DNA from: Channallabes apus
Taxonomy: Eukaryota > Chordata > Actinopteri > Siluriformes > Clariidae
Assembly (NCBI GenBank): GCA_030522415.1
Contig: CM060118.1
Coordinates: forward strand, 31,916,651 to 31,980,650
DNA: 64,000 nt
Direction: 5' to 3'
The notes below the pieces were generated by a model, which was not told the DNA's origin, ran no database searches, and saw nothing but the letters and a program-made list of their open reading frames with translations. A program made the translations under genes and the position numbers. Each line of letters begins with the position of its first letter. Position 1 is the stretch's first letter. Below are positions 46,865 to 57,276 of this stretch, in pieces.

Positions 46865-47424
46865 CTCACAAAGAAAGAAGAGAAGGAGTCCGAGTCGGCC
46901 TGACAGCTGGTGATGGAGGGTTAGGCAGGCAGGCATTGTACTCCAAAGGTCATTATGGTCCCAGCCTGAATAGCTCCAGAGTGATTCCTCTTTATGCAGA
47001 CAGACATTAAAAGCATTCCAGTGCAGCTGAACTGCGCTGTAGCCTCACTACAAGTGCTCCAGTTTCTCTCTCTTTCTCCCTCACGCTCCGCTTGATCCAG
47101 CGCTTAGTGACTGGATGATGACACTCATAAATCTCTTGATGTTTAATTCATTATTTAAAGGTCATCAGGTGCCGTACATGCGCTCACACTGACCACTGTA
47201 TACATCTCCGTGTCTTTATTGGATCCTTATGAAATTGATATTTATTGAACATATAGAGACTCGTGAAATGATTCTGTTTGTTAACGCCAGCCATGTTCAT
47301 TCCATTGTAATATCACAAAATGATACTGTTTTAACTGAATGTTAATGATGGTTAAGATTCTACTAATTGGGATGTTCAGTTAGTTCATATCGCCAGCAGG
47401 TTTACAGGAAAAACCCAGGCTTGC

Positions 47425-47819
47425 ATATATATATATATATATATATATATTCATTCATTTTCTATACCGCTTAATCCTGTGTTCAGGGTCGCGGGGGACC
47501 TGGAGCCTATCCCAGGAGACTTCGGGCACTAGGCGGGGTACACCCTGGACAGGGTGCCAATCCATCGCAGGGCACACACACATACACACACTCACACACC
47601 CAATCACACACTACGGGCAATTTAGGAACGCCAATTAGCCTAACCTGCATATCTTTGGACTGTGGGAGGAAACCGGAGTACCCGGAGGAAACCCACCAAG
47701 CACGGGGAGAACATGCAAACTCCATGCACACAGAGACGGGAATCGAGCCTGGCCGGGGAATCGAACCCAGACCCTGGAGGTGCAAGGCTACAGTGCTAAC
47801 CACTACACCACCGTCCCGC

Positions 47820-47876
<57 letters not shown>
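47425..47876. repeat. (AT)n array split by a V-SINE
   Basis: AT dinucleotides at 47425-47450 and again at about 47823-47868, separated by the SINE. A poly-T tract (to about 47900) follows. Confidence 0.95.
47450..47822 (-). mobile_element. V-SINE (Mermaid-type) inserted in an AT array
   Basis: A full-length antisense copy from the TTCATTCATT tail to the GGCGGGACGG head (on the minus strand). The target duplication cannot be seen because both flanks are AT repeats. Confidence 0.92.
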
Positions 47877-47885
<9 letters not shown>

Positions 47886-48335
47886 TTTTTGTTTTTTTTT
47901 TTCCTCTCTGCCTGCTAGTTGCTGCGAGCTGTCCGACAAATAGTTTTCAGGCAGCCGTTTTGTGTTGTATAGTTGCTGGGAGCCTTCTGACAAAGTTTCT
48001 GCACAGCCTGAGATTTGTATTGTGCCTTTTGAAAATACTTCAGCGGTCCACACAAGGAAAGACAAGCGGCCGAACCCCACGGCGCCTGGCGGAAAAAAAA
48101 CCCAGAATAAGATTTAGCAGCTTTGGCATCCTAGAGCATTCTTTATATTAAACAGAGATCGACCATATTGATGTTTGCTGCAAGCATCAGGAGACACACA
48201 CACATACACACACATACACACAAGAGAGAAGCACACATACACACGCATAATCACTTAGGCTTTGTGCAGATTTGTCTGGCACGATTGCACTGTGACGTGC
48301 ACGGTGCAGGAAGGCCCTGGGCAACTTTGTCACCG

Positions 48336-48383
48336 AGAGAGAGAGAGAGAGAGAGAGAGGCGGCGGAGGAGGAGGAGGAGGAG
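48336..48383. repeat. (GA)n and GGA repeats
   Basis: About 11 GA units followed by a short GGA triplet run. Confidence 0.9.
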
Positions 48384-50064
48384 ACAGGATGTGGACGGAG
48401 GAGTGACAATTCAGAGGAAAAAGAGAACTACAGGGTGCAGTAGACGGATAGAGAGAACAGTGGGTGCATGAGTGAGAGTCAGCAGGTCTGTAATAGATGT
48501 GCTAATGTGTGTGTGCCAAACCGACACCGGACTCACTATATGCTGTAAAGTGATGAGTACAGAGAGAAAGATAAGAGCTGAGCACAAATCTGGAGGAAGA
48601 TTTCTTTATTTATTTTTTTCCCCCCTAATTATTATTTGACGCGTGCACGATGGATGGAAGGAAAGTGGAATAAATCACAGTGTGTATTAAAGCATTTGCT
48701 CCACAGCTTTCTCGAACATGTTTGGGCGCTACAGTTCAAGTCGTGTGTGAAAAAGTCAGGGGTGTGTGTGGCGGAGTGTATGAGCGACAGAAAGAGAAAG
48801 GAAGCTTGTGTCTGTTCAGTGTGTTTAGGAGCAATGTTCTTCCAGGCTTCGCCGCCATCTGCTATAACGACAGCACAGCGCCTCCCACAGGCTCACAGGT
48901 GACACTTCGAAAAGCTGCTTTTCTCCATTTATTATTCCGCGTGGCTGGAGATGTACAAATTGCGTCGCCGAAATAGTCCAGGAGATTTATGGTGATAATT
49001 CACATCTCAGCAAGTTTGTTACCTATAATTTAGTATCCGTAGTCTTAAATCCTTCCCTCTATGTAGGTCAAAGTCTGCCAACTTCCCAAACTTTAATGCT
49101 TCTTACTTAGGGCTCATAAAGCCAAGTGTATAAGTGGCTGACTGTAACACTAAAACGCAAAGCAGGCAGCAGGCCCAGGAGGCTTCTCAAGGACAGCGGC
49201 CATTAGTCTGATTACATAAAGACAGAGAGTGATTTATAACAGCTCCCCCCCCCCCCCGCCCTCTCTCTCTCCCCCACAATTCATCAAAAACCTCTTGACT
49301 TAATAAAGTATCGATATTTAGACGGAGCCCGAGCTGGGGAGTGTTCTGGGACCTTGGAAGGTCTCCACATCGGGATACATCTCTCCGTCTCCGCTTCATC
49401 TGGAGAGGACGCGAACAAATCAGAGATGAAGACGGATTGAAGTCGGAACACATCCCACTTGGCGGGTTAATTGCTCTAGCGGGTCTGAGAGACATCAAAC
49501 AGAGCTGTGATGTGGGATGTAGAACGAATAATGAAACACAAGTTTGTTTTTGTTGTTTTTTCCCTGCCAGTGTTCCAGTCACACAGATTATATTTGTACA
49601 AATCTAAGATATTTTGCACTAATTAGATTTTAATTAGTTTTTATTCCACTCATTTCCAATTAAAATACTTTAAAAGGTTAATAATTGACTATTGAATGAC
49701 CATTAAATCCTGTGTGTGTGTGTGTGTGCGTCATTTCGCCAGTTATTCTTCTATGTTGATTGTACATTATTTGTTTTGTTGTTACTTACTGTAGCTGTAC
49801 TAATGAGCTGTGTAAATTGTATTCATGAGTTTTTATAACCTGGTATGTGTGTGAAGGCTTCGAGAGACAGGTGGACTGTGACAGAGCTTTGGGGCTCAGG
49901 TTATTTTTCATGTCTTCTTTATTTTTCAGTCACACAAGGGTGCGTATCCTCATGTCGGCTCAAACCCCTTCGATCTCTCCATCTATAGCTGACGCTCAAC
50001 CACACCCACCGAGTTATATAAATCATCCATATCAACATGTACCACAGCTCTACACTATGAATTA

Positions 50065-50418
50065 TTCATTCATTCATCTTCTATACCGCTTTATCCTGTG
50101 TTCAGGGTCGCGGGGGACCTGGAGCCTATCCCAGGAGACTTAGGGCACAAGGCGGGGTACACCCTGGACAGGGTGCCAGTCCATCGCAGGGCACACACAC
50201 ATACACACACTCACACACCCAATCACACACTACGGGCAATTTAGGAACGCCAATTAGCCTAATCTGCATATCTTTGGACTGTGGGAGGAAACCGGAGTAC
50301 CCGGAGGAAACCCACCAAGCACGGGGAGAACATGCAAACTCCATGCACACAGAGACGGGAATCGAACCCAGACCCTGGAGGTGCAAGGCGACCGTGCTAA
50401 CCACTACACCACCGTGCG
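50065..50418 (-). mobile_element. V-SINE (Mermaid-type), 10-bp TSD
   Basis: An antisense copy flanked by CTATGAATTA at 50055-50064 and 50419-50428. The segment GGCCAGGCTCGATTCCC between head and centre is lacking. It lies only about 260 bp upstream of qki exon 5. Confidence 0.93.
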
Positions 50419-50678
50419 CTATGAATTAGTAATTGTTAAAAAAATATCATTGGCTTGAAAGTGCTGATCAGTTTTTGAAATAATAATCTGGATCTCGTCC
50501 CAGTGGATGTTAGATACCAGATCATTCCGGGTCCGGTTTCCCAAAATTCCAGCTTGTGTTTGTGCTAATCCTTCCAGGATTCGTTATTATTAACTGTAAG
50601 GAGCATGTATGGAGGGTGTGTTTGTGTGTGTGTGTGTGTGTGTGTAATCTGATTGCCACTCCTTTGTGTGTTTGCCAG

Positions 50679-50766
50679 GCTGAAGGAGAGGACAGTCTGA
50701 AGAAGATGCAGTTGATGGAACTGGCCATTCTAAACGGCACCTACAGGGATGCCAACATTAAATCAC
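50679..50766 (+). CDS. qki: qki exon 5: QUA2 region
   Basis: 88 bp, starting in phase 0 and ending with one base of the next codon. It encodes [20 protein letters not shown] then TYRDANIKS. With the end of exon 4 this is the QUA2 helix, which packs on the KH domain and reads the 5' bases of the ACUAAY target in STAR proteins. The acceptor is tttgccag (AG at 50677-50678) and the donor is gtaagt from 50767. A GT microsatellite lies just upstream (about 50620-50644), between a weak pyrimidine tract and the acceptor. Exons 5 and 6 are only 516 bp apart, in contrast to the 22.6-kb intron before exon 5. Confidence 0.97.
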
Positions 50767-51282
50767 GTAAGTGCCTCCTCATGTCTGTACAGAGATTTGT
50801 TTGTAACACAGGGTTTTTTAGCAACAGTGCTGGCATTGTGAAAGGCCTGAGTGGTCTCAGCTTGTACTAATGCCCAACACTGCACTCTCAGATAACCCTG
50901 ATTCTGGGATAAGAGCACTCAGCACAGCTCGCTAGTTTGATTGTAAATTGCCACAGAGAGCTGTTCGCCTGCAAAAGCTTACAAACACTCAAAAAAGTAT
51001 GCAGTAAAAAAAAAAAACGCTTTTTTTTTCTTTTTGGTAGTTGCATTATTCGGCTCTTTGCTATGTTGCTTCTGCACATGCTGCTGTTGAAGTTTTGTAA
51101 TAGCTCAGGTATAAGTACCACCGGATTGGCTCTTCCTACCTAGCTGACTAAGGTTGTGCCAACATGCTTTATGTGCCATGTGCAGCTCATGGCTAAAACT
51201 AACCCTTTTTGTTTTGTTTTTTTTGTCTCTCCTTCTTCTTCTCTCTTGTCCTCACCCTCTTCATTCCCTCCGTTCACCGCAG

Positions 51283-51591
51283 CTGCCCTTGCCTTCTCTC
51301 TTGCAGCGAGTGCCCAGGCCCCGCGCATCATCAGCGGCCCAGCACCCGTGCTGCCCCCGGCTGCCCTGCGCACTCCCGCTCCTGCTGGCCCCACCATCAT
51401 GCCCCTAATCCGGCAGATCCAGACTGTCATGCCCAACGGTTCGGCCCACGCCCATGCTGCCGCCGCCACCCTGGTGCCTCCCGGGCCGGAGTCAGCCGGC
51501 CTGATTTACGCCGCACCCTACGAATACCCATACACACTGGCACCGGCCACCTCAATCCTCGAGTACCCCATCGACACCAGTGGCGTGTTAG
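51283..51591 (+). CDS. qki: qki exon 6: proline- and tyrosine-rich C-terminal region
   Basis: 309 bp. The split codon (C from exon 5 plus CT) gives P, then [18 protein letters not shown], a proline-rich stretch ([18 protein letters not shown]), [13 protein letters not shown], an alanine/histidine-rich stretch, and the tyrosine cluster [18 protein letters not shown]. It ends GVLG with the last codon split after its first base. In mammals the tyrosine cluster is a Src-family kinase target and the proline-rich part can bind SH3 domains. Compared with the mammalian protein as I recall it, the segment after MPNG is longer and alanine-rich ([12 protein letters not shown]). The exon is strongly GC-rich. 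The donor is gtaagc from 51592. A second acceptor-like site lies inside the exon (AG at 51305-51306); see findings. Confidence 0.96.
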
Positions 51592-51695
51592 GTAAGCACA
51601 GCTGTGAGTGCCCTGGCATGCCACCTCACCAACACCACCACCCACTTGGGCAGTGGAGCGCAGCACCTACCTTATTTCTGCGTCACTCTTCTTAA
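51592..51695 (+). other. Read-through extension of exon 6 into intron 6
   Basis: If the exon 6 donor is not used, the frame stays open for 34 more codons ([20 protein letters not shown], then 14 residues) to a TAA ending at 51695. This would give a QKI protein with a His-rich tail. Retained-intron QKI tails have been described in vertebrates, but I have no evidence that this one is used. The donor is strong, and the extension may be only chance open frame in a GC-rich stretch. Confidence 0.25.
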
Positions 51696-52046
51696 ACCCC
51701 CGACCACCTCACACCCCCACACCTCCTCCCCAAACGCTGCCTGTCGATATAGATGAGCTTTCTTTATTTCCTGCCACCCTCATCCACCTGTTTCCCATCA
51801 CCTTAGGGAAATTAAAAAGGAGAAAATAAATAAATAACACTCCCAAACCTTTTCCAACTTAACTTTCCATTTAGTTTCATAAAAGTCATTTTTCACTGCA
51901 AAAAAAAAAAACAGATATGTGGCATAAACGATTGGGCTGCTACTGTAAGTGCTCTGTTGGCTTTATATAAATGATAAGAGAGGGATCTTTCTTGCTTTCT
52001 GCCCTCACTCCTTCTCCCTCCCTCATTTTCACACACTCCCTCTCTC

Positions 52047-52078
<32 letters not shown>

Positions 52079-53352
52079 AAAGGCCCTGTCCTTCCCTCTC
52101 CACACAAGCTCCATGGCTTCATTAAGGCACTTGAGAAAAGCCGATTATGAGTATCACGTTACAAACAGCATTCTGCCAGTTTAACACAGGCTGCTCCCAG
52201 AGGCAGAGTGTTGCGTTAAGAAATGACAAAAAGTGCATCCATGAGGCAAGATCAGGATGTCCAACGAGATGAGCCAGAGCGGGCTTTAGTCTCCGTCTAA
52301 TAAAGCAGCCTTTATTCCGCCAAGCTGACTGCTCCAAGTGTTCTAAGCCCAGTACAGTAGCACTGTATCACAGACCTGATGTTAGCAGTTTTTGGTGTTT
52401 GGGTTTGATATAAAAAAAATTTTTAAAAAAGGCAGATCAGTGTGACAGCACAGGAGGTGAGGAGTGTTGTGGAGGGAGGAGAGTGGAGGATTTCATCCAT
52501 GTCTTCTCTCTTGTGTACACCTATACAGCATCCTCAAAGGCCGAAGAGCTGCCGCTGTACCTGGGCTTTCAGACCTGTCACTTTCCCATCACTGTGCAGC
52601 GCGCAGAGCCAGCCGGCCGGCCTCCTTTTTAAAGCAGACCCACTTCCCTCATCCCCTTTCCTGACCCTCACTCACCCTACGCACACATCCTTCGACCCCC
52701 CCCCCCAACCCCCCTCCGCCCCCTCGTCCTTCAGACACTCATCTTATTGGACTGACTGGAAAGCACCCCCCCCCCCCACCACTCTTCCAGGAGCCTGTGC
52801 TCCCCAGCCTTTCACTGTTTATCTCTTCTGTAACCTGAAGCCTGTTTTTTTTTTTTTTTTTTTTTTGGTTTAATTTAATTGTCATGTTTGAAAACTTTGT
52901 GTACCATAATGAGGGAGAAAAAGCACTGAGCCCCAAATTGCTGCAACGCTCCCCCCCTCCCCCTCCTCCTCTTTGGATGCGCCCACCGATGGTGCGGAAG
53001 GTGCACCAGGAGAGGTAACATGAAGACGGTGAGGGGACAGTGGGGGTCAGACAGGGACTGTTTCGGGAGGCATGGGATGTTGATGTTGGGATTGTTGGAA
53101 AAGTCAGAGCACAGCCGTTTGATGGTGCTCTGTGGCATTGAGTTCCACGGTTGTTTACAGAATACTATGAACCAATATGAATTTAAAAAAAGAAACAAAA
53201 ACATAAAAACCTAGCCGTATGCATGCCGCAGACCAAGTGCAGCATCTCAGCCCGGCAACGGCTTTGATGACGCATGGAATTGTAGTGTGTGTCGCTTCTT
53301 GAGGACAGACACTCCTGGCACTAATTTCACATTCCCTTCCTTTATTCTTTAG

Positions 53353-53378
53353 GTGTGGCTTTCCCCACGAAAGGCTAA
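53353..53378 (+). CDS. qki: qki alternative tail exon, QKI-6 type
   Basis: The acceptor tttattctttag ends at 53352. Joining G from exon 6 to GT gives GVAFPTKG and a TAA stop at 53376-53378. The QKI-6 tail in mammals is GMAFPTKG, so this is the same 8-residue tail with V in place of M. The QKI-6 isoform lacks the nuclear-localisation tail of QKI-5 and is found in both nucleus and cytoplasm. No AATAAA was seen between this stop and the next exon at 54270, so the end of its 3' UTR cannot be placed. The acceptor pyrimidine tract is short, which would fit regulated use. Confidence 0.9.
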
Positions 53379-53600
53379 AAGTGCTTTCGAGGATCCTTAC
53401 TGAGCCCCTCATCCGATCTGAGTGTTGCGCTTTCTTTCACAGCGGCCTTGTTATTTCTTGAGTGTTAATGAATTATGAAATGAAGCCTAGCAGTCAGTCG
53501 GACACGCTACTGTTGTGTTTACACTGGCCACCCCTCCGTCTCAGCGTATGCTTAGGAAATGTTGAAACTGTGCCCCATGCCCCTTTAGCAGTAAAGGATT

Positions 53601-53608
53601 GTGTGTGC

Positions 53609-53655
<47 letters not shown>
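53601..53655. repeat. (GT)n microsatellite in intron 6
   Basis: About 27 GT units, with two GC interruptions near the left end. It lies between the QKI-6-type and QKI-5-type tail exons. Confidence 0.95.
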
Positions 53656-53658
<3 letters not shown>

Positions 53659-54269
53659 AATAAGTGTTCTACTGACTGCTATGTTTTATGGTTTAGGAGA
53701 TTTAAAAATCAAAGAGCTTTGCTTTACTAATCACTTAAATCATTGCTGTTGTATTTTCTATCCTTTTTTTTTTTTTACTACTGCACACGTGCCTACGCAC
53801 TATCATCTCTGTGCCTTTGCTCAGAGAGTGAGTTTATCAGTATTATATTTAAATGTGGAACTGGAGAGGTGCACTTTCCTCTTGCTTCAATGCAGGATTA
53901 TGTGACTAGTAAAGCTCCCTTTGCTCTCTCTCTCTCTCTCTCTCTATGTGTGAGTGTGTGTGTGTAGAGGGTGTAGAGGGTGTAGAGGGTGTACTAATGT
54001 CCCTCATACTGTCCAAGCATGGATCTACCACTTGGAAAGAATGCGACTTTCCCTCCCTCTTTCTCAATATGCTACTTTCAAAAATGAACAAGTATTATTT
54101 GTGCCTTAACTTGTATTTTTATGATTTGCAATAATAATTGTTATATACGTATTTGGCCAAGCAGATAAATGACATCTGTTGAGTTTGATTGATTTATTTG
54201 ATGGGATTTTTTATTTTTTTTTTTATCATCTAATCTGTGTATTTGGTGATATTATTGCAATCCAAGCAG

Positions 54270-54344
54270 GTGCAGTGGCAACTAAAGTTCGAAGGCACGA
54301 AATGCGGGTCCATCCTTACCAAAGGGTAGTGACCACAGACAGAG
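54270..54344 (+). CDS. qki: qki tail exon 7, QKI-5 type (nuclear localisation motif)
   Basis: 75 bp, entering with the second base of a codon and leaving with one base of the next. It encodes [20 protein letters not shown] then VTTDR. RVHPYQR is the nuclear-localisation motif known from the QKI-5 tail, so the isoform using this exon should be nuclear. The acceptor is caatccaagcag (AG at 54268-54269) and the donor is gttagt from 54345. Differences from the mammalian tail (HEM for HDM, RVVTTDR for RIVTADR) are conservative. Confidence 0.95.
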
Positions 54345-56077
54345 GTTAGTTTAGCTTATGTGCTTTTTGTGCTTGTGACTTGTAGTCACCTTGTTTTGGT
54401 TCTCATCTGTTTTTCCATCCAGCTTCACTACAGGCGGAAACGGTTGTTCGAAAGTTCGAGCCTTAAACATTTTGAAGGCCAATAGTCAAAACACACGCAG
54501 TAGAAACGCAAGCGAGAAATTATGCAATCAAATTCCTTCCATTATTTTGATGACCTTGTGACCTTGACACGACGTTGATGACAAATAATGGATTCTGAAA
54601 TCTCTTGAGGCGCCCGTCAAAAAACCCCGGAACATATTCAAGATTTATTATTTATGTTTATTTATATTGCATGGCCTAGTCCAATATTATTGAAACGTAC
54701 ATAATAAACAACACAGATTTTTTTTATTCTACATTTACAAATTTGGAAATACAAATATATACCATTGTTCGAAAAAAGTAAAACCTTAAAAACGTTAATT
54801 CTTCCTCTTCTGTAAAGACTTTATCCTGGTCACAGAAGAGCATCGAGTGCTCGGTGAACATCTACCCCTGGATGGCACGCCGGATACCCCACACACACTT
54901 CACTTCACACATTCATATGCACACATTCCCGTCTGGGGTAATTTAGTGTAACCCCAGGCATGTTTTTAGGAGGCAGGACGAAACGAGAGATAAAGGCACA
55001 GAAACAAAGGGAGAAAAACGTGAAAACTCAGTCGCTAGAGCTCAGAAACGAAATACTTTAAAATGAATGAAATGATCATGGATCAGTTCCACGTATTATG
55101 CATATTGATGCAATAAAGCAAGGATTAATCATATAAACGGATGATTAGTTGTAACAACTATGAGAAATGGATATTATTTGTTTTGAACAGGTCAAAACCT
55201 CCAATTCAGTCCAGCAGAGAAACAGACCCTCAAAATATCGCTATTGTATTAACAACATCTGGGTAGACCTGTAGTTTTGCTTCATGCAGTTGTGATTTGG
55301 TTTCGATTCGGGGGTCATGTGGTACTTCTGTTTGACTGAACGAGAGGGGAGATGTGGTTATAACGTGCCATTTTAAGCTTGATGCCCTTTACCAGCTGCA
55401 ACTACAGATGGCAAGCGGGAATACAACTGTCTTTATATATTTTAACTCCTTGTTTCATTATTATACTTTTTTTTTTTGTTTTATATATATTTCTTTCATA
55501 TATATTTTTTGTTTTATACTGCAAATGTTTTATATTACGGTACTACTGCTTTCCAGGAAATATACTTTTGAGAACCCATTTGCACAGAACTTCTTCCGAT
55601 CTGTGCATTTGTACTGGATTGCCAGTCTTCAGAGGTCTCGTTTTGTTTTTTTGTTTTTCTTTTATTTAAGTTTAGTTACTTTTTTTTATTTCAAACTGTT
55701 GGTATTTGCCTCATTTGATACAGAGATGCTATGTGGCACAGCTATTATTTTGCACTGAACAAGTCAGAAGCATTCATCTCTTCTGTTCTTCAAAGAACAG
55801 ACATGTTGGGGGGAAAAAAAAGTGAAAACTACGTCAAACCTCAGATGACAGAACTGAAAAGAGTGTTGAATACACGTGTGATCGAAGCTGCATAGTCTTA
55901 AGGTTGACCACTGTTGTGTGGACAGAAATGTCAGAGTATAGATGCATTTATGAACAAAACAAAACAAAAAAAAAAAAAAAACTATTCCACTTGATACTTT
56001 TTTATGTTTTACTGTAAGCATCATTTTATTTTGTTGTTGTGGTTGAAAAGAAAATAGTATTTACTTGTTGCTTCTTT

Positions 56078-56110
<33 letters not shown>

Positions 56111-57259
56111 TATAAATATAAATCTATATATAAATATAAAGCAGGAATGTATATGAAGTGTCAATATACTTGCAATTTGCAAAGAAATAGCAGTGATATT
56201 ATAGAGGGCTATTTGTAGGAAAGGCGAATATGCATAATAGTTGCTTTATAGTATCATCTTAGAGAATTTCCTATATTTTTGGATATATGTTAGGGCTTTA
56301 TATGAACGACAGGACTTTTCCAGTGTTTATATGCAAAAGCATTTTATATTATGTGTCCTGTGAATTGTCAATAGTCTGCAAAGCTGAGGGTGATGGCTAA
56401 AATTCCCACAGCTCATGTTTCCATGGCTATTATGTTATCTAGAGAATTCCATGTAGTGTTGCTTTGTATCATTAAAGGCCAAGATTTTTATGTTGTTGTA
56501 AATAGAAGAAGAAAAAAGAACAATGAATTTGAAAAGGCAATAAAAAATTTTATTGAGTACAACAACAACCAACAACTGTTTCGGCCCTAAATTATTTCAG
56601 TGTTCGATGACTTGTTTCCTTGCCATTATAATCCATTTCCATCATAACTATCAGCTTGCCGCTTAAACCTCTGAAGAGCTCTAGTGCTTACTAGCAGTCG
56701 GGTAACAAGACCGGCCGCTCTCTGGTCTGTCCTCTCTCTTCTCTTTCGGATGAGGGACCTGTATCTGACCTTTCGCCAGACTGCTACTAACCATTAGACG
56801 TGTCTACCACAGTTGGGTTCTTTTTTTTTTAATTTGTCAGGAATTTCCGCTTTTCATTTCCTCCTTCTTAACATGTAACCTACTGGTTCACACTGGCTGC
56901 CATCCTGTCAGTAAAATCATGCTTCGATTTTACTGCACTGTGTAAATGAATACAAAAGTTCGTCCAGTGCTCCTAATATTCACTCAAACCACAGTTGGAG
57001 TTATCCGAAATGGTCTAAATTCATGCCTAACACATTACTGAACCGTTGTTGTGTAAGGCATGAACACAGTAAAGCTTAGGTTTGACTTGATTGACTCTGG
57101 AGCCTCTAATTGTGATGGGTTTATCATAATGTCATCCTGCCTTCACTAGCTGAAACTAATCTCCTCTCTATCTTTTTTTCTTTTCCTCCCTCTTTTGTTG
57201 CCCTTCTTTTCCTTTGTTTTCTTTTTTTTTTCCTTGTTTCCTTTTCTCTAACCACCCAG
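54345..57259 (+). other. qki intron 7
   Basis: 2.9 kb, AT-rich, with a degenerate V-SINE-like segment (about 54805-54985), T-rich stretches (55470-55700), a TA run (56095-56115) and a long pyrimidine tract before the last exon. An AATAAA near 56541 in an A/T-rich setting could be an internal poly(A) signal, but no tail exon was seen to go with it. Confidence 0.8.
54805..54985 (-). mobile_element. Degenerate SINE-like segment
   Basis: CTTCTGTAAAGACTTTATCC, a CACACACACTTCACTTCACA spacer, GGTAATTTAGTGTAACCCCA and GCATGTTTTTAGGAGGCAGG follow the order of an antisense V-SINE tail and centre but are heavily diverged. Confidence 0.45.
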
Positions 57260-57276
57260 CCACCACCGGCAACTAA
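57260..57276 (+). CDS. qki: qki last coding exon, end of the QKI-5 tail
   Basis: G from the previous exon plus CC gives A, followed by TTGN and TAA at 57274-57276. QKI-5 thus ends DRATTGN, against DRAATGN in mammals. The acceptor is a very long pyrimidine tract (about 57160-57256) ending acccag at 57259. The stop codon sits inside an ACTAAC hexamer (57272-57277), the core of the element that QKI itself binds. The splice phase matches exon 7 exactly. Confidence 0.93.

Larger units (their letters stand above)
28044..50678 (+). other. qki intron 4
   Basis: 22.6 kb, the longest complete intron here. It holds V-SINEs on both strands (30003, 35499, 37398, 45237, 46204, 47450, 50065 and degenerate copies), three other tRNA-derived SINEs, Tc1-like relics (29400-29720, 35072-35332), an hAT element with a nested LTR-like insert (31999-32836), a 40-bp tandem repeat (40829-41056), a foldback element (41805-42650) and many microsatellites. 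In 30380-31990, 32850-33800, 36000-37390, 37790-38850, 43670-45230 and 48160-50060 I recognise only low-complexity runs and no genes. Confidence 0.9.
51592..54269 (+). other. qki intron 6 region with the alternative tail exon
   Basis: 2.7 kb between exon 6 and the QKI-5 tail, with the QKI-6-type tail at 53353. It contains CT-rich tracts (52020-52080), poly-C runs (about 52690 and 52770), a poly-T run (52845-52866), a GT array (53601-53655) and a 9-bp repeat (three copies of gtagagggt near 53965-53990). ACTAAT hexamers near 53727 and 53991 are possible QKI-binding sites. A QKI-7-type tail was looked for and not found. Confidence 0.8.

Noticed and set aside
52442..52873. A 143-codon frame whose start (GGEWRISSM) loosely recalls the QKI-7 tail EWIEMP
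   Set aside because: Only E and W agree over the tail, the downstream residues do not match, and no suitable acceptor directly precedes it.
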